Assembly (NCBI GenBank): GCA_017308595.1
Contig: JAFKER010000008.1
Coordinates: 1-64,000 of the forward strand
DNA length: 64,000 bases
Direction of reading: 5' to 3'
Source of the DNA: Afipia sp.
Lineage (GTDB): Bacteria > Pseudomonadota > Alphaproteobacteria > Rhizobiales > Xanthobacteraceae
In this document: piece by piece, positions 55,381 through 64,000 of the stretch
How positions within the stretch are numbered: the first letter of the stretch is position 1
Layout: each line of letters starts with the position of its first letter
Notes under the pieces: model-generated
What the model was told of the DNA's origin: nothing
What the model saw: the letters and a program-made list of their open reading frames with translations, nothing else
Database searches by the model: none
Program-made: the position numbers and the translations under genes

Positions 55381-56055
55381 ATGACCATCGCCGCCAGTAC
55401 GCATCTTGTCGTCGCCGACGACCATCCGCTCTTTCGCGATGCTCTGCGACAAGCGGTCGCGACCGTGGTCGCAACCGCACAGGTCGATGAAGCCGGATCG
55501 TTCGAGGAGCTTACTGCTCTGCTCGATCGAGAATCCGATGTCGACCTGATCCTGCTGGATCTGTCGATGCCAGGAATCAGCGGCTTCTCGGGCCTGATCT
55601 ACCTGCGTGCGCAGTTTCCGGCCATTCCGGTGGTCATCGTGTCCGCAAGCGACGATGCGGGGACGATCCGCCGCTCGATGGATTTCGGAGCATCCGGCTT
55701 TATCCCGAAACGGTTCGGTGTCGAAACGCTGCGTGAGGCGATCGGCAAGGTCATGAACGGTGACGTCTGGGTGCCGACCGACGTCGATCTCACGGTAGCG
55801 GCCGATCCCGACATGAGCCGGCTGCGCGACCGGCTGGTGACGCTGACCCCGCAGCAGGTCCGGGTGCTGATGATGCTGTCCGAGGGTTTGCTCAACAAGC
55901 AGATCGCCTACGAACTCGGTGTGTCCGAGGCGACGATCAAGGCTCATGTTTCCGCGATCCTGCAGAAACTGGGCGTCGAAAGCCGCACGCAGGCGGTGAT
56001 CGCCGCCGCCAAGATCGCAGGCGGTGAATGGAAGCAGTCAGATCCGGCCAAATAG
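55381..56055 (+). CDS. LuxR/NarL-type response regulator
   Basis: The 224-residue protein has a receiver domain (HLVVADDHPLF, phospho-Asp60 in DLILLDLSMPG) and a C-terminal LuxR HTH (LTPQQVRVLMMLSEGLLNKQIAYELGVSEATIKAHV, split by helices). It is followed by a HAD phosphatase gene and lies opposite the large sensor kinase. It may be its output partner, like CrbR of the CrbSR system. Confidence 0.93.
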   Translation: MTIAASTHLVVADDHPLFRDALRQAVATVVATAQVDEAGSFEELTALLDRESDVDLILLDLSMPGISGFSGLIYLRAQFPAIPVVIVSASDDAGTIRRSMDFGASGFIPKRFGVETLREAIGKVMNGDVWVPTDVDLTVAADPDMSRLRDRLVTLTPQQVRVLMMLSEGLLNKQIAYELGVSEATIKAHVSAILQKLGVESRTQAVIAAAKIAGGEWKQSDPAK

Positions 56056-56098
56056 GCTTGGCTGCCGCTCAACAAAATAACGCGAGAAACAATCAATC

Positions 56099-56746
56099 AT
56101 GATTGAAGCGGTGATCTGGGATTTTGGCGGCGTGCTCACCACCTCGCCTTTCGAGGCGTTTGCGCGGTTCGAGAAGGAGCGCGGTCTTCCTGCGGACATC
56201 ATCCGGCGCACCAATGCGGCCAATCACTTCGAGAATGCCTGGGCCAAGTTTGAGCGCGCCGAAGTGGATCTTGCGACCTTCGACACGCTATTTGCCGCGG
56301 AGTCGTTGGCGCTCGGCGCCGAGGTACGCGGCCGCGACGTGGTGCCGCTGTTGTCGGGCGATCCGCGTCCCGAGATGGTCGAGGCATTGCGGCGCGCGAA
56401 GAAGCGTTTCAAGACCGGCTGCATCACCAACAATCTTCCCGCCAATGCCATCGGCAGTTCCGGCGGACGTGCGCTGTACGTTGCGGAGACGATGGCGTTG
56501 TTCGACCATGTCATCGAGTCTGCGAAAATAGGCTTGCGCAAGCCCGATCCGCGCATCTACCGGATGATGGCAGATGCGCTGGGCGTGGATCCGAAGAACT
56601 GCGTTTATCTCGATGACCTCGGCGTGAACCTGAAGCCTGCGCGCGAGATGGGGATGATTACCATCAAGGTGATCGATGCGCCTCAGGCGATTCGCGAGTT
56701 GCAGGCCGCGACCGGTCTTGCATTGGATGATCTGATCCGCGCCTGA
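56099..56746 (+). CDS. HAD-like hydrolase (subfamily IA)
   Basis: The 215-residue phosphatase-fold protein has motif I DFGGVLTTS (nucleophile Asp9), motif II CITNNLPAN, motif III lysine in SAKIGLRKPDPRIYRMM and motif IV VYLDDLGVNLKPA. It resembles the N-terminal phosphatase of soluble epoxide hydrolases and ACAD10. It lies 43 bp after the response regulator, probably co-transcribed, and ends 3 bp from the kinase gene stop. Confidence 0.9.
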   Translation: MIEAVIWDFGGVLTTSPFEAFARFEKERGLPADIIRRTNAANHFENAWAKFERAEVDLATFDTLFAAESLALGAEVRGRDVVPLLSGDPRPEMVEALRRAKKRFKTGCITNNLPANAIGSSGGRALYVAETMALFDHVIESAKIGLRKPDPRIYRMMADALGVDPKNCVYLDDLGVNLKPAREMGMITIKVIDAPQAIRELQAATGLALDDLIRA

Positions 56747-56749
56747 TCT

Positions 56750-59700
56750 CTATTCGGCGGCCACCATCTGCTGCGCGCGCCACTGCGCGAGCAGCGCGCG
56801 CAGGGCCGCCGGTTTCACCGGCTTGTTGAGCACGACGATCCCGTCTTCGCGTGCCGCATCGCGGACATGCGGGCTGCGGTCCGCCGTGATCAGGATAGCT
56901 GGAATTCGGTCTCCAAACCGCTGCCGGATGTCGCGGATCGCCGCGATGCCGTTACCGCGGTCGAGGTGATAGTCGACCAGAAGGCCAGTGACACGCTCGT
57001 CGGTCGCCGCGATCGCCTCTGCAGCGGCCACCGGGTCTGTCGCGGCGATCACCTTGGCGTCCCACCCGGTCAATAGCGTTTTCATGCCATCGAGAATTGC
57101 GCGATCGTTCTCGATACAGACGATCAGCGTGCCGCTCATCGGCGCTTTCGAGGAAATACTCGCGCCAGCCAGCGCACCTGTCTGTGTCACGGTCTTGGCG
57201 ATGCGCATGGTGACGGCGAAACGCGATCCGCCGCTGCGGTTGGATTCGACGGCAATGCCGTGATCGAGTACGCGCGCCAGACGCTCCACGATCGAAAGGC
57301 CAAGGCCGAGACCACGCGCGATGCGTGCGCCCTGATCCAGCCGATGAAATTCCTTGAAGATTTCCGTGCGCTTTTGTGCCGGAATTCCGAGGCCGGTGTC
57401 GTAAATTCCGATCTCCAGCGATTGTCCCCTGCGCCGGCAGCCCACCAGCACGCGGCCTTTCGGCGTGTATTTGATGGCGTTCGAGATCAGGTTCTGTAAC
57501 AGGCGCCGCAGCAGCACGCGATCGGATGATACCGGCAGTGAGCAGGGCACGAAGGTCAACTGGAGCTTACGTGCCTTGGCGATCGGCGCAAATTCGACTT
57601 CGAGCGAACGCATCAGGTCGCTCATGCGGAAGCTGGAGATCGATGGCGTCATCGCGCCTGAATCCAGCCGCGAAATATCGAGCAGCGCGCCGAGGATTTC
57701 CTCGATAGCTTCAAGCGAGTCGTCGATGTTGCCGACAAGGCGGGCATCTTCGCCTCCCTCCTGCCGTTCGACAAGGCTGGTGACGTAGAGCCGCGCGGCA
57801 TTGAGCGGTTGCAGGATGTCGTGGCTCGCCGCTGCAAGGAAGCGGGTCTTGGAGATGTTGGCTTCCTCGGCGGTGCTCTTCGCCAGCGCGAGTTCGCTAT
57901 TGAGACGGGTCAGCTGCTCGGTGCGCTCGCGGACGCGTTTCTCGAGCGTCGCGTTGGCGCGTTCCAGTGCCTCGGCGGCTTCGAAGCTCGGCGTGATGTC
58001 GGAGAAGGTGATCACCAGCGCGCCGCCCGGCATCCGGTTGGCGCGAACCTCCACCACCATGTTGCGGTCGGTCAGCCGTTCCAGGTAAGGCTCGCCCTCG
58101 GTGGTGTAGGCGGCAAGCCGCCGCTGCAGAGCAGCCGGATCGGCATTCGCTTCGAGCTGTCCATTGCTGCCGATGAATTCGAGAATTTCCACCAGCGGAA
58201 TCCCGATCTGCGAATACTGCGCGGGCAGATCGAGAATCTCGCCGAACTGTTGGTTCGAAGTGATGAGCTGGAGCTCCGGATTGAACACCGCGATGCCCTG
58301 CCGGACGTGATTGAGTGCGGTCTGCAGCATCTCGCGATTGAAGTGCAGCGCCGTGTGGGCGTCGTCGAGCAGTTTCAGCGCGGCCTTGGCTGAAACCGCG
58401 CGCTTGCGCAGCAGGAGCGACAGCACGAGACGGGAGGACGCTGCGCCGATCGATGACGCGATCAGATGTTCGGCATGGCGCAGCAGCCGGAAATCAGCAG
58501 GTGCCGCGCGATCGATATTGATGTGGTGAGAGGCGGCGAAAGTTTCGAACGATTGCTGTGCGCGTTCCGGACCGAGATATTGCGCGACAGTGCTGAGGAG
58601 GTCTTGCACCGTCACCGTGGTGCGCCAGCGCCTGAAGTTTGGTGCGATCGGGGCTAGTTCGTTAGGCACGAACAGGTCGGCCTGGACCCGCTCGATCGAT
58701 GTCGGCTGACGCAGCAGTGACAGCACGATGTAGGTCAGAAGATTAAGCGACAGACTCCAGAACACGCCATGGATCAGCGGCGTCATCTCGGTACCGAGCA
58801 GCGCGCGCGGCCGCAGCGCGCCGATGCCGAACGGACCTTCGCTGAGCCAGATCACGCCACGCGGATCGAGATCGGCGAAGCTTGGCAGGAATAGCGTATA
58901 AGCCCATACCGCAAAACCGATCAGCATGCCGCCCATGGCGCCGCGCGCGGTCGCGCGCCGCCAGAACAGGCCGCCGAGAAAAGCTGGTGCAAGCTGGGCG
59001 ACAGCCGCGAATGACAGAAGGCCGATGGCGGCGAGCTGCGCATTCCCCAGTGCGTGGTAGTAAAGATAGGCCATCGCCATGATGACGAAGATCGCGACAC
59101 GCCGGACCTTGAGCAGGAAACCGCCGAAATTGGCTGCGCCGGGCTGCGACGATCGCCGCCGCTTGAGGACCAGCGGCATGATGATGTCGTTTGACACCAT
59201 GATGGCGAGCGCCACGCATTCCACGATCACCATGGCGGTCGCTGCTGACAGGCCGCCGATGAACACGATCACGCTGAGCGATGTCGCCTTGGCTTGGATC
59301 GGCAGCGCCAGCACGTACATGTCGCTGTCTGATGCGCCGAACGGGAAAGTCACGAGACCGGCGATAGCGATCGGGATCACGAACAGGTTGATCGCGACAA
59401 GGTAAAGCGGGAACAGCCAGCGCGCGCGGCGAACTTCGGCTTCCGTCGAATTTTCAACGACACTGACGTGGAACTGCCGCGGCAACAGCATGATCGCGAG
59501 GAAGGACAGAAGCGTCATCGCGAGGAAATTACCGATCGACGGTACAGCCTCGATGGCGCGGACAGCCTCCGGTGTTTTCATGGCCCGGTCGATCAGGTCC
59601 GACGGGCCGAACATGAAGAAGGTCACGAACACGCCTGCCGCGAGAAACGCTATCAGCTTGACCATCGATTCTGTCGCGACCGCCAGCATCAGGCCGTGCT

Positions 59701-60259
59701 GGTGTTCGGTGGCGTCGGTTTGTCGCGTGCCAAACAGCACCGCAAAGGCGGCCAGCGTGATGGTGACGATGAAGGCGATGTCGCCGATATAGGGGATGCT
59801 GGAAACGTCCTGATCCTGATTGAGGATCGTTTCGAGTGACGATGCCACCGCTTTCAATTGCAATGCGATGTACGGAACCGAGCCGATGATGGCGATGGCA
59901 GCAGCGGTCGCGGCAACGGCCTGGCTTTTGCCGTAGCGTGCCGCGATGAAGTCGGCGATCGATGTGATGTTCTGCGATTTCGCCAACTGGATGATCCGCA
60001 TCAGCAGTGGCGTGCAAAACGCGATCATCAGAACGGGGCCGACATAGATCGCAAGAAATTCGATGCTGGTCCGTGTCGCGAGGCCGACCGAGCCGAAGAA
60101 CGTCCAGGACGTACAGTAGATCGCCAGCGACAGCGGGTAGATGAACGTGCCGAGACGGCCGCGCTGAACCTGTGTCAGCCGCTCGCCATAGCTTGCGACG
60201 ACAAAGAGAAGGCCGATGTAGCCGAAGGCGGCTGCGATCACGCCCCAGTCATGCAGCAT
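56750..60259 (-). CDS. SLC5-transporter hybrid histidine kinase (CrbS-like)
   Basis: The 1169-residue membrane sensor starts with a sodium/solute symporter (SLC5) domain of about 12-13 helices (1-480: YCTSWTFFGSVGLATR, IADFIAARYGKSQ). A STAC-like linker region is followed by PAS (about 650-758). The H-box RFLAAASHDILQPLNA has His near 813. An ATPase domain with GLGIPAQKR and GLGLGLSI comes next, then a C-terminal receiver (phospho-Asp in LLVDYHLDRGNG). This is the build of CrbS, which senses or imports acetate-like substrates and controls acetyl-CoA synthetase. It lies between two LuxR-type regulators. Confidence 0.93.
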   Translation of the reverse strand: MLHDWGVIAAAFGYIGLLFVVASYGERLTQVQRGRLGTFIYPLSLAIYCTSWTFFGSVGLATRTSIEFLAIYVGPVLMIAFCTPLLMRIIQLAKSQNITSIADFIAARYGKSQAVAATAAAIAIIGSVPYIALQLKAVASSLETILNQDQDVSSIPYIGDIAFIVTITLAAFAVLFGTRQTDATEHQHGLMLAVATESMVKLIAFLAAGVFVTFFMFGPSDLIDRAMKTPEAVRAIEAVPSIGNFLAMTLLSFLAIMLLPRQFHVSVVENSTEAEVRRARWLFPLYLVAINLFVIPIAIAGLVTFPFGASDSDMYVLALPIQAKATSLSVIVFIGGLSAATAMVIVECVALAIMVSNDIIMPLVLKRRRSSQPGAANFGGFLLKVRRVAIFVIMAMAYLYYHALGNAQLAAIGLLSFAAVAQLAPAFLGGLFWRRATARGAMGGMLIGFAVWAYTLFLPSFADLDPRGVIWLSEGPFGIGALRPRALLGTEMTPLIHGVFWSLSLNLLTYIVLSLLRQPTSIERVQADLFVPNELAPIAPNFRRWRTTVTVQDLLSTVAQYLGPERAQQSFETFAASHHINIDRAAPADFRLLRHAEHLIASSIGAASSRLVLSLLLRKRAVSAKAALKLLDDAHTALHFNREMLQTALNHVRQGIAVFNPELQLITSNQQFGEILDLPAQYSQIGIPLVEILEFIGSNGQLEANADPAALQRRLAAYTTEGEPYLERLTDRNMVVEVRANRMPGGALVITFSDITPSFEAAEALERANATLEKRVRERTEQLTRLNSELALAKSTAEEANISKTRFLAAASHDILQPLNAARLYVTSLVERQEGGEDARLVGNIDDSLEAIEEILGALLDISRLDSGAMTPSISSFRMSDLMRSLEVEFAPIAKARKLQLTFVPCSLPVSSDRVLLRRLLQNLISNAIKYTPKGRVLVGCRRRGQSLEIGIYDTGLGIPAQKRTEIFKEFHRLDQGARIARGLGLGLSIVERLARVLDHGIAVESNRSGGSRFAVTMRIAKTVTQTGALAGASISSKAPMSGTLIVCIENDRAILDGMKTLLTGWDAKVIAATDPVAAAEAIAATDERVTGLLVDYHLDRGNGIAAIRDIRQRFGDRIPAILITADRSPHVRDAAREDGIVVLNKPVKPAALRALLAQWRAQQMVAAE

Positions 60260-60305
60260 CGAAGTGGTCCCTGACGTTGCGGTTTCGCTGAGGACCCATT
60301 TTCCT

Positions 60306-60334
60306 CACCGGAAGCGGTGCGCCGCTTTCCGGTG
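60306..60334. repeat. Strong imperfect palindrome in kinase leader
   Basis: CACCGGAAGCGG (60306-60317) pairs with CCGCTTTCCGGTG (60322-60334) apart from one bulged T, with a TGCG loop. It lies 47-75 bp upstream of the kinase ATG, in the 239-bp region shared with the FixJ-like gene. It has no T tail. It could be a REP-type element or an mRNA structure. Confidence 0.55.
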
Positions 60335-60498
60335 TGATGCCCGTGGACAGCGCCAGCGGCGACCTTAGCCCGGACCGCGGCCAGACGCATCCGAAGTCCG
60401 GCCTGTGCGACTGGCGAACGAAATCTTGGAAAACAAGACGAATCAGCATATACACGTAATAGTTGTATTATGAGCGTAACGCACCAAGGAGCTGGCCG

Positions 60499-61158
60499 AT
60501 GGGAGAAATGCTGCCTTTCGTTCTGCGGAATGCCCCGGTCGTTGTCGTCGACGACGATCCTTCCGTTCGTGATGCCCTGCTGCTGTTGCTGCGCATCGAC
60601 GGATTCGAAGCCGCAGCTTTTGGTGACGGCGAATCGTTCTTCGACTCCCTCGACAACTCCACGCCGTCCTGCGTCATCCTCGACCTTCAGCTTCCGGGCC
60701 GGTCAGGCCTCGCAGTACTGAAACAACTGGCGGACATGCGCTTTGCGCCGCCGGTCTTCGTCATTTCGGGTCAGTCCGATATTCCGATGGCGGTCGAAGC
60801 GATGAAACTTGGGGCGATCGATTTTCTCGAAAAGCCGTTTTCGGCCGGAGCGATGATCGACCGGGTTCGCGATGCCGTCCGCATCTATTGCGGATCGGTG
60901 GCGGGACGCATCGACGGTCTGGCGGATTTTCCAGGCATCATGTTGCTGACGCGGCGCGAGCGGGATGTGCTCGCGCTGGTGACGAACGGCGCATCCAACA
61001 AGGAGGCGGGAAGGCGGCTGGGCATTAGTCCCCGCACCGTCGAGGTTCATCGGGCGCGGATCATGGACAAGCTTGGCGCGCGCAATGCCGCCGATCTGAT
61101 GCGGATCGTGCTGTCGAATGCTCCGGTCCCGTCGCGTCGAAAACTCAGTGTCGTGTAG
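60499..61158 (+). CDS. FixJ-family response regulator
   Basis: The 219-residue protein has a receiver (VVVVDDDPSVRDALLLLL, phospho-Asp62 in CVILDLQLPGRSG, lysine in FLEKPF) and a LuxR HTH (LLTRRERDVLALVTNGASNKEAGRRLGISPRTVEVH). It is divergent from the CrbS-like kinase, suggesting a second partner. The ATG at 60499 has AAGGAG (60486-60491) 7 bases upstream; longer frames are less likely. It converges on hemA. Confidence 0.92.
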   Translation: MGEMLPFVLRNAPVVVVDDDPSVRDALLLLLRIDGFEAAAFGDGESFFDSLDNSTPSCVILDLQLPGRSGLAVLKQLADMRFAPPVFVISGQSDIPMAVEAMKLGAIDFLEKPFSAGAMIDRVRDAVRIYCGSVAGRIDGLADFPGIMLLTRRERDVLALVTNGASNKEAGRRLGISPRTVEVHRARIMDKLGARNAADLMRIVLSNAPVPSRRKLSVV

Positions 61159-61165
61159 ACACCGC

Positions 61166-62392
61166 TTATTCCGCTGCGATCGACTTGGGGTTCAGCGGAA
61201 GATGCAACTGTTCCCAAACCTGTAGCAACGCTTCGGCAAGGCCGTCGATCAGCGCGTCATCGTGATAGGGCGACGGGGTGATGCGAAGCCGCTCCGTGCC
61301 CTTCGGCACCGTGGGATAGTTGATCGGCTGAATATAGGTCCCGTGCTGTTCCAGCAGCAGATCGCAGGCCTTCTTGCAGCGCTCCGGATCGCCCACGAAC
61401 AGCGGAACGATGTGGGTATCGCTCGACATCACCGGCAGGCCGGCGGCGGTGAGAATGGCCTTGAGGCGTGCGGCACGATCCTGATGGCGCTCGCGTTCCC
61501 AGCTCGATGATTTCAGATGCTTGATCGCCGCTGTTGCCGCCGAGCAGATCGCAGGCGGAAGAGCCGTGGTGAAGATGAAACCCGGCGCGTAGGAACGGAT
61601 CGCGTCAATCACCTTCGCGTTGCCCGCGATATAACCGCCGAGGCAGCCGAACGCCTTGGCCAGCGTGCCTTCGAGCAGATCGATCCGGTGCATCACGCCG
61701 TCGCGCTCGGCGATGCCGCCGCCGCGCGGACCGTACATGCCGACCGCATGAACTTCATCGACATAGGTCATCGCGCCATAACGCTCGGCGAGATCGCAGA
61801 TCTTCGCCAGCGGCGCGACGTCGCCGTCCATCGAATACAGGCTCTCGCATATAATCAGCGTCGGGCGTCCCGGATTGGCGCGCAGCAATTCTTCAAGATG
61901 CGCAACATCGTTATGGCGGAACACGATGTATTCGGTGCCGGACTGGCGGATGCCCTCGATCATCGAATTGTGGTTCAGCGCGTCCGACAGGATCAGGCAG
62001 TTCGGAATCAGCTTCGCCAGCGTGGCGATGCCGGTCTGGTTGGAGACGTAGCCTGACGTGAAAACCAGCGCGGCTTCCTTGCCGTGCAGATCCGCGAGTT
62101 CCTGCTCAAGCTGGATCAGCGAGTGATTGTTGCCGGCGATGTTGCGGGTGCCGCCGGCGCCGGTGCCGGTGCGTGTGGCGGTTTCGACCATGGCGCCGAC
62201 GACCTTGGGATGCTGGCCCATGCCGAGATAGTCGTTCGAGCACCACATCACGACGTTGCGCTCACCCTTCGGTGAGTGCCAGATCGCGTGTGGAAAACGG
62301 CCTGCGATCCGCTCAAGATCCGCGAAGACGCGATAGCGCCGCTCGTCATGAAGTCGCCCGAGGGCATCGCCGAAGAACTTGTTGTAATCCAT
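61166..62392 (-). CDS. hemA: 5-aminolevulinate synthase
   Basis: The 408-residue PLP enzyme condenses glycine and succinyl-CoA to 5-aminolevulinate, the first step of haem synthesis (Shemin pathway). [65 protein letters not shown] and the PLP lysine in [12 protein letters not shown] are diagnostic. The start is ATG at 62392. An FNR/FixK-type box about 155 bp upstream suggests induction at low oxygen. Confidence 0.97.
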   Translation of the reverse strand: MDYNKFFGDALGRLHDERRYRVFADLERIAGRFPHAIWHSPKGERNVVMWCSNDYLGMGQHPKVVGAMVETATRTGTGAGGTRNIAGNNHSLIQLEQELADLHGKEAALVFTSGYVSNQTGIATLAKLIPNCLILSDALNHNSMIEGIRQSGTEYIVFRHNDVAHLEELLRANPGRPTLIICESLYSMDGDVAPLAKICDLAERYGAMTYVDEVHAVGMYGPRGGGIAERDGVMHRIDLLEGTLAKAFGCLGGYIAGNAKVIDAIRSYAPGFIFTTALPPAICSAATAAIKHLKSSSWERERHQDRAARLKAILTAAGLPVMSSDTHIVPLFVGDPERCKKACDLLLEQHGTYIQPINYPTVPKGTERLRITPSPYHDDALIDGLAEALLQVWEQLHLPLNPKSIAAE

Positions 62393-62446
62393 ATTGAAAA
62401 CCCTGAATGGGACCCGGATTACGGCAGCTGGCCCCGAACATTTCCG

Positions 62447-62477
62447 AAGGGTCTTCTGTCGCGCGCAGACCCTTTTT
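62447..62477. promoter_or_regulatory. Stem-loop in the hemA leader
   Basis: AAGGGTCT (62447-62454) pairs with AGACCCTT (62467-62474) around a 12-base loop. On the rightward strand it has a T5 tail like a terminator. On the hemA mRNA it is a leader structure 55-80 bases before the start codon. Confidence 0.5.
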
Positions 62478-62540
62478 AGAGCTTTTCCAGCTTTCGTGTC
62501 GAGGCTGTTTTCGCTGATCTTCCATGCGTCTGGCGAGGAG

Positions 62541-62554
62541 TTGACCCAGATCAA
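62541..62554. promoter_or_regulatory. FNR/FixK-type anaerobox upstream of hemA
   Basis: The 14-base TTGACCCAGATCAA is a perfect TTGA-N6-TCAA dyad, the site of FixK/FnrN regulators. It is centred about 155 bp before the hemA ATG and 30 bp from the end of the upstream gene. It is followed by a GATCAATCC direct repeat. In Bradyrhizobium, hemA is known to respond to oxygen. Confidence 0.75.
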
Positions 62555-62583
62555 TCCGGATCAATCCACCAGCGGTATTGCGC

Positions 62584-63648
62584 TCAGGCTGCGGTGAAAC
62601 GCATCACGCCGTCCGCGCCGGTCTTCGGCGTCAGGCGGCCGTGGGCCAGCATGTGGTTGACATGCGCAATCAGTTCGCCGGCGGCAAAGCCGGTCTGATG
62701 GGCGTCGAGCACGTGTTTATGGAATACGACAGGCACCAGTTCCGCCGAGGTTTTCGGCGAGGTGCGGCAGGCATTGGCGATGAGCTGGCAGCGTTCCTCG
62801 TGATGGTCCGCCAGCTGCTTGATGCGGATCTTCACGCCATAGAACGGCACGCCATGACCGGGCAGAACAAGAACGTCATCGCGCAGCAGCGTTGAAAGCT
62901 CGTCCAGCGAGGTGAGATATTCGCCAAGCGAGTTCGCCTCGGGTTCAACCGCCCACACGCTGACATTCGGCGAAATTTTGCTCAGCACCTGATCCGCCGA
63001 CAGGAAGATGTTGTCGGCTTCACAATAGAGCATCACCTGATCGAGAGCGTGTCCGCCGCCGGTGATCACCTTGAATGTGCGCGAACCGATGGTGAGTTCG
63101 TCGCCCTTCGACAGGCGCTGATAGGAAGCGGGAAGAATCGAGACGCGGGTGAGGTAATCCTGGCCCTTGCCGAGCAGGGCTTCGGTGATCTCCTCATCCA
63201 TGCCGTGGCGGCGGAAGAAGAGGCGCTGCGCCAGCTTGCGCTCCGGCGAGCCGCGATGCTGGTGATACGCGGCCTGCAGATATTCCACCTGCGACATATG
63301 AAGCTTGCAATTGAAGCGCTCGACGATCCAGCCCGCCAGGCCGACATGATCGGGATGCGCATGGGTCACGATCAAACGTGTGACATTGAAGCCCTTCAGC
63401 GGACCGTCGAACAGCGTCGTCCACGCGGCGATGGTGGCGTCGTTGCCGATGCCGGTATCGATCATGGTCCAGCCGTCGCCATCCGCGAGCAGATAGATGT
63501 TCACATGGTTGAGGCGGAACGGCAGCGTGAGGCGGACCCAGATCAGGCCAGGCGCGATCTCGATCGCTTCATCCGGCTTGGGCGGGGTCTCGATCGGATA
63601 GCGCAGTCCGTCGGGGGCTGCTGTCAGGGTAGTGGCTTTGGTGTGCAT
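62584..63648 (-). CDS. MBL-fold metallo-hydrolase
   Basis: The 354-residue protein has the metal motif THAHPDH (His96, His98, Asp100, His101), IDTGIGND, GGGHALDQVMLYCEADNIFLSADQVL and VLPGHGVPF. The C-terminal helical domain with HHEERCQLI resembles the LACTB2/glyoxalase II-like group. The substrate is unknown. It is directly upstream of hemA on the same strand but separated by the anaerobox. Confidence 0.9.
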   Translation of the reverse strand: MHTKATTLTAAPDGLRYPIETPPKPDEAIEIAPGLIWVRLTLPFRLNHVNIYLLADGDGWTMIDTGIGNDATIAAWTTLFDGPLKGFNVTRLIVTHAHPDHVGLAGWIVERFNCKLHMSQVEYLQAAYHQHRGSPERKLAQRLFFRRHGMDEEITEALLGKGQDYLTRVSILPASYQRLSKGDELTIGSRTFKVITGGGHALDQVMLYCEADNIFLSADQVLSKISPNVSVWAVEPEANSLGEYLTSLDELSTLLRDDVLVLPGHGVPFYGVKIRIKQLADHHEERCQLIANACRTSPKTSAELVPVVFHKHVLDAHQTGFAAGELIAHVNHMLAHGRLTPKTGADGVMRFTAA

Positions 63649-63795
63649 CGTCTCGCAATCGCTTTTTCAAGCTCCGGCTTAACGCGGCAAATCTCGCCGC
63701 GCTAGTGTTCTGCCCGGAGGAAATTCACGTTTTACGGACCGCGCCGGCATGGTTGCCATGCAAGGCAACCGCACCGGCAGATGTTTCAAACGACG

Positions 63796-64000
63796 TCAGG
63801 ACGCCGCCGCACCGCTCACGGAGACCGCCGCTGCCGGCGCCGTGTCCGCATGCACATGGCCATTGTGGCTATGGCTATCGTGGTTATGGCCGTCATGCTT
63901 GGCGTCGTCGAGGCGCGACTTGATGCCGAGGCGGTCGAGCAGGTTGGCGTCGCGCTCGGTCTGCGGATTTTTCGTGGTCAGCAGGACGTCTCCGATGAAA
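63796..64000 (-). CDS. 3' end of an unrecognised gene with His-rich C-terminus
   Basis: Only the last 67 residues are visible; the gene continues beyond the window. It reads [21 protein letters not shown], then a segment ending in a tail where His alternates with D, G, N and S ([16 protein letters not shown]), then an Ala-rich end. The tail could bind Ni, Zn or Co. I do not recognise the family from this fragment. The stop is at 63796-63798. Confidence 0.6.
   Translation of the reverse strand, partial: FIGDVLLTTKNPQTERDANLLDRLGIKSRLDDAKHDGHNHDSHSHNGHVHADTAPAAAVSVSGAAAS

Overview
The window is GC-rich chromosomal DNA from an alphaproteobacterium. It is most likely a member of the Bradyrhizobium / Rhodopseudomonas / Afipia / Nitrobacter group (Nitrobacteraceae). 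The reasons are a class I lysyl-tRNA synthetase, C4-pathway hemA (5-aminolevulinate synthase), a PodJ-type polarity protein, the ctaC-ctaD-ctaB-CoxF-like-ctaG-ctaE-DUF983-surf1 oxidase cluster, an F0-only ATP synthase operon with a b/b' pair, and an IalB-family protein. Genus and species are inferences from gene content. I saw no rRNA, tRNA, CRISPR array or recognisable transposase.

Layout. 1-1225: DNA of lower GC carrying a DUF4236 gene, which abuts and truncates a glycosyltransferase gene (1116-2777). This is the only clear accessory junction. 2860-10554: housekeeping and small conserved genes (solute-binding protein, Pr6Pr membrane protein, lysK, ybaK, an S24 repressor, DUF952-pyrD, a MATE exporter, DUF6460). 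10621-17741: a DNA-repair island with two divergent arms (exonuclease-ligase leftward, Lhr-type helicase-PdeM rightward) and a TPR-methyltransferase between them. 17763-24538: a transporter remnant, an atypical NRAMP transporter with a likely general-stress (EcfG) promoter, a TIGR02186-TauE pair and a 1091-residue PodJ-like protein. 24737-30935: a TetR regulator divergent from a fatty-acid beta-oxidation cluster (acyl-CoA dehydrogenase, thiolase, FadJ). The promoter there carries two near-identical operator copies. 31012-33780: a glutathione module (GST, MarR, gshA). 33904-37402: a PAN-domain protein, DUF6152, MmcQ/YjbR, tldD and IalB.

37859-44456 is the aa3-type cytochrome c oxidase with its assembly factors, followed by thrC, an M16 peptidase, DUF454, a GNAT acetyltransferase and a lipoprotein (44585-49168). 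49242-51881 is the leftward F0 ATP synthase operon (atpI-B-E-F'-F) with a visible promoter. 52159-55091 holds a 2-hydroxychromene-2-carboxylate isomerase homologue, an exported coiled-coil protein and an MHS-type MFS transporter. 55381-61158 is a signalling locus: an SLC5-transporter/histidine kinase/receiver hybrid of CrbS type, flanked by two LuxR-type response regulators and a HAD phosphatase. 61166-63648 holds hemA, preceded by a perfect FNR/FixK-type box, and an MBL-fold hydrolase. The window ends inside a leftward gene whose product has a histidine-rich C-terminus.

Much of the content serves aerobic carbon and energy metabolism: fatty acid oxidation, putative acetate/carboxylate sensing, oxidase, ATP synthase and oxygen-regulated haem synthesis. 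The most distinctive parts are the repair island, the transporter-kinase locus with two regulators, the twin-operator fatty-acid promoter, and the truncated glycosyltransferase at the left edge.
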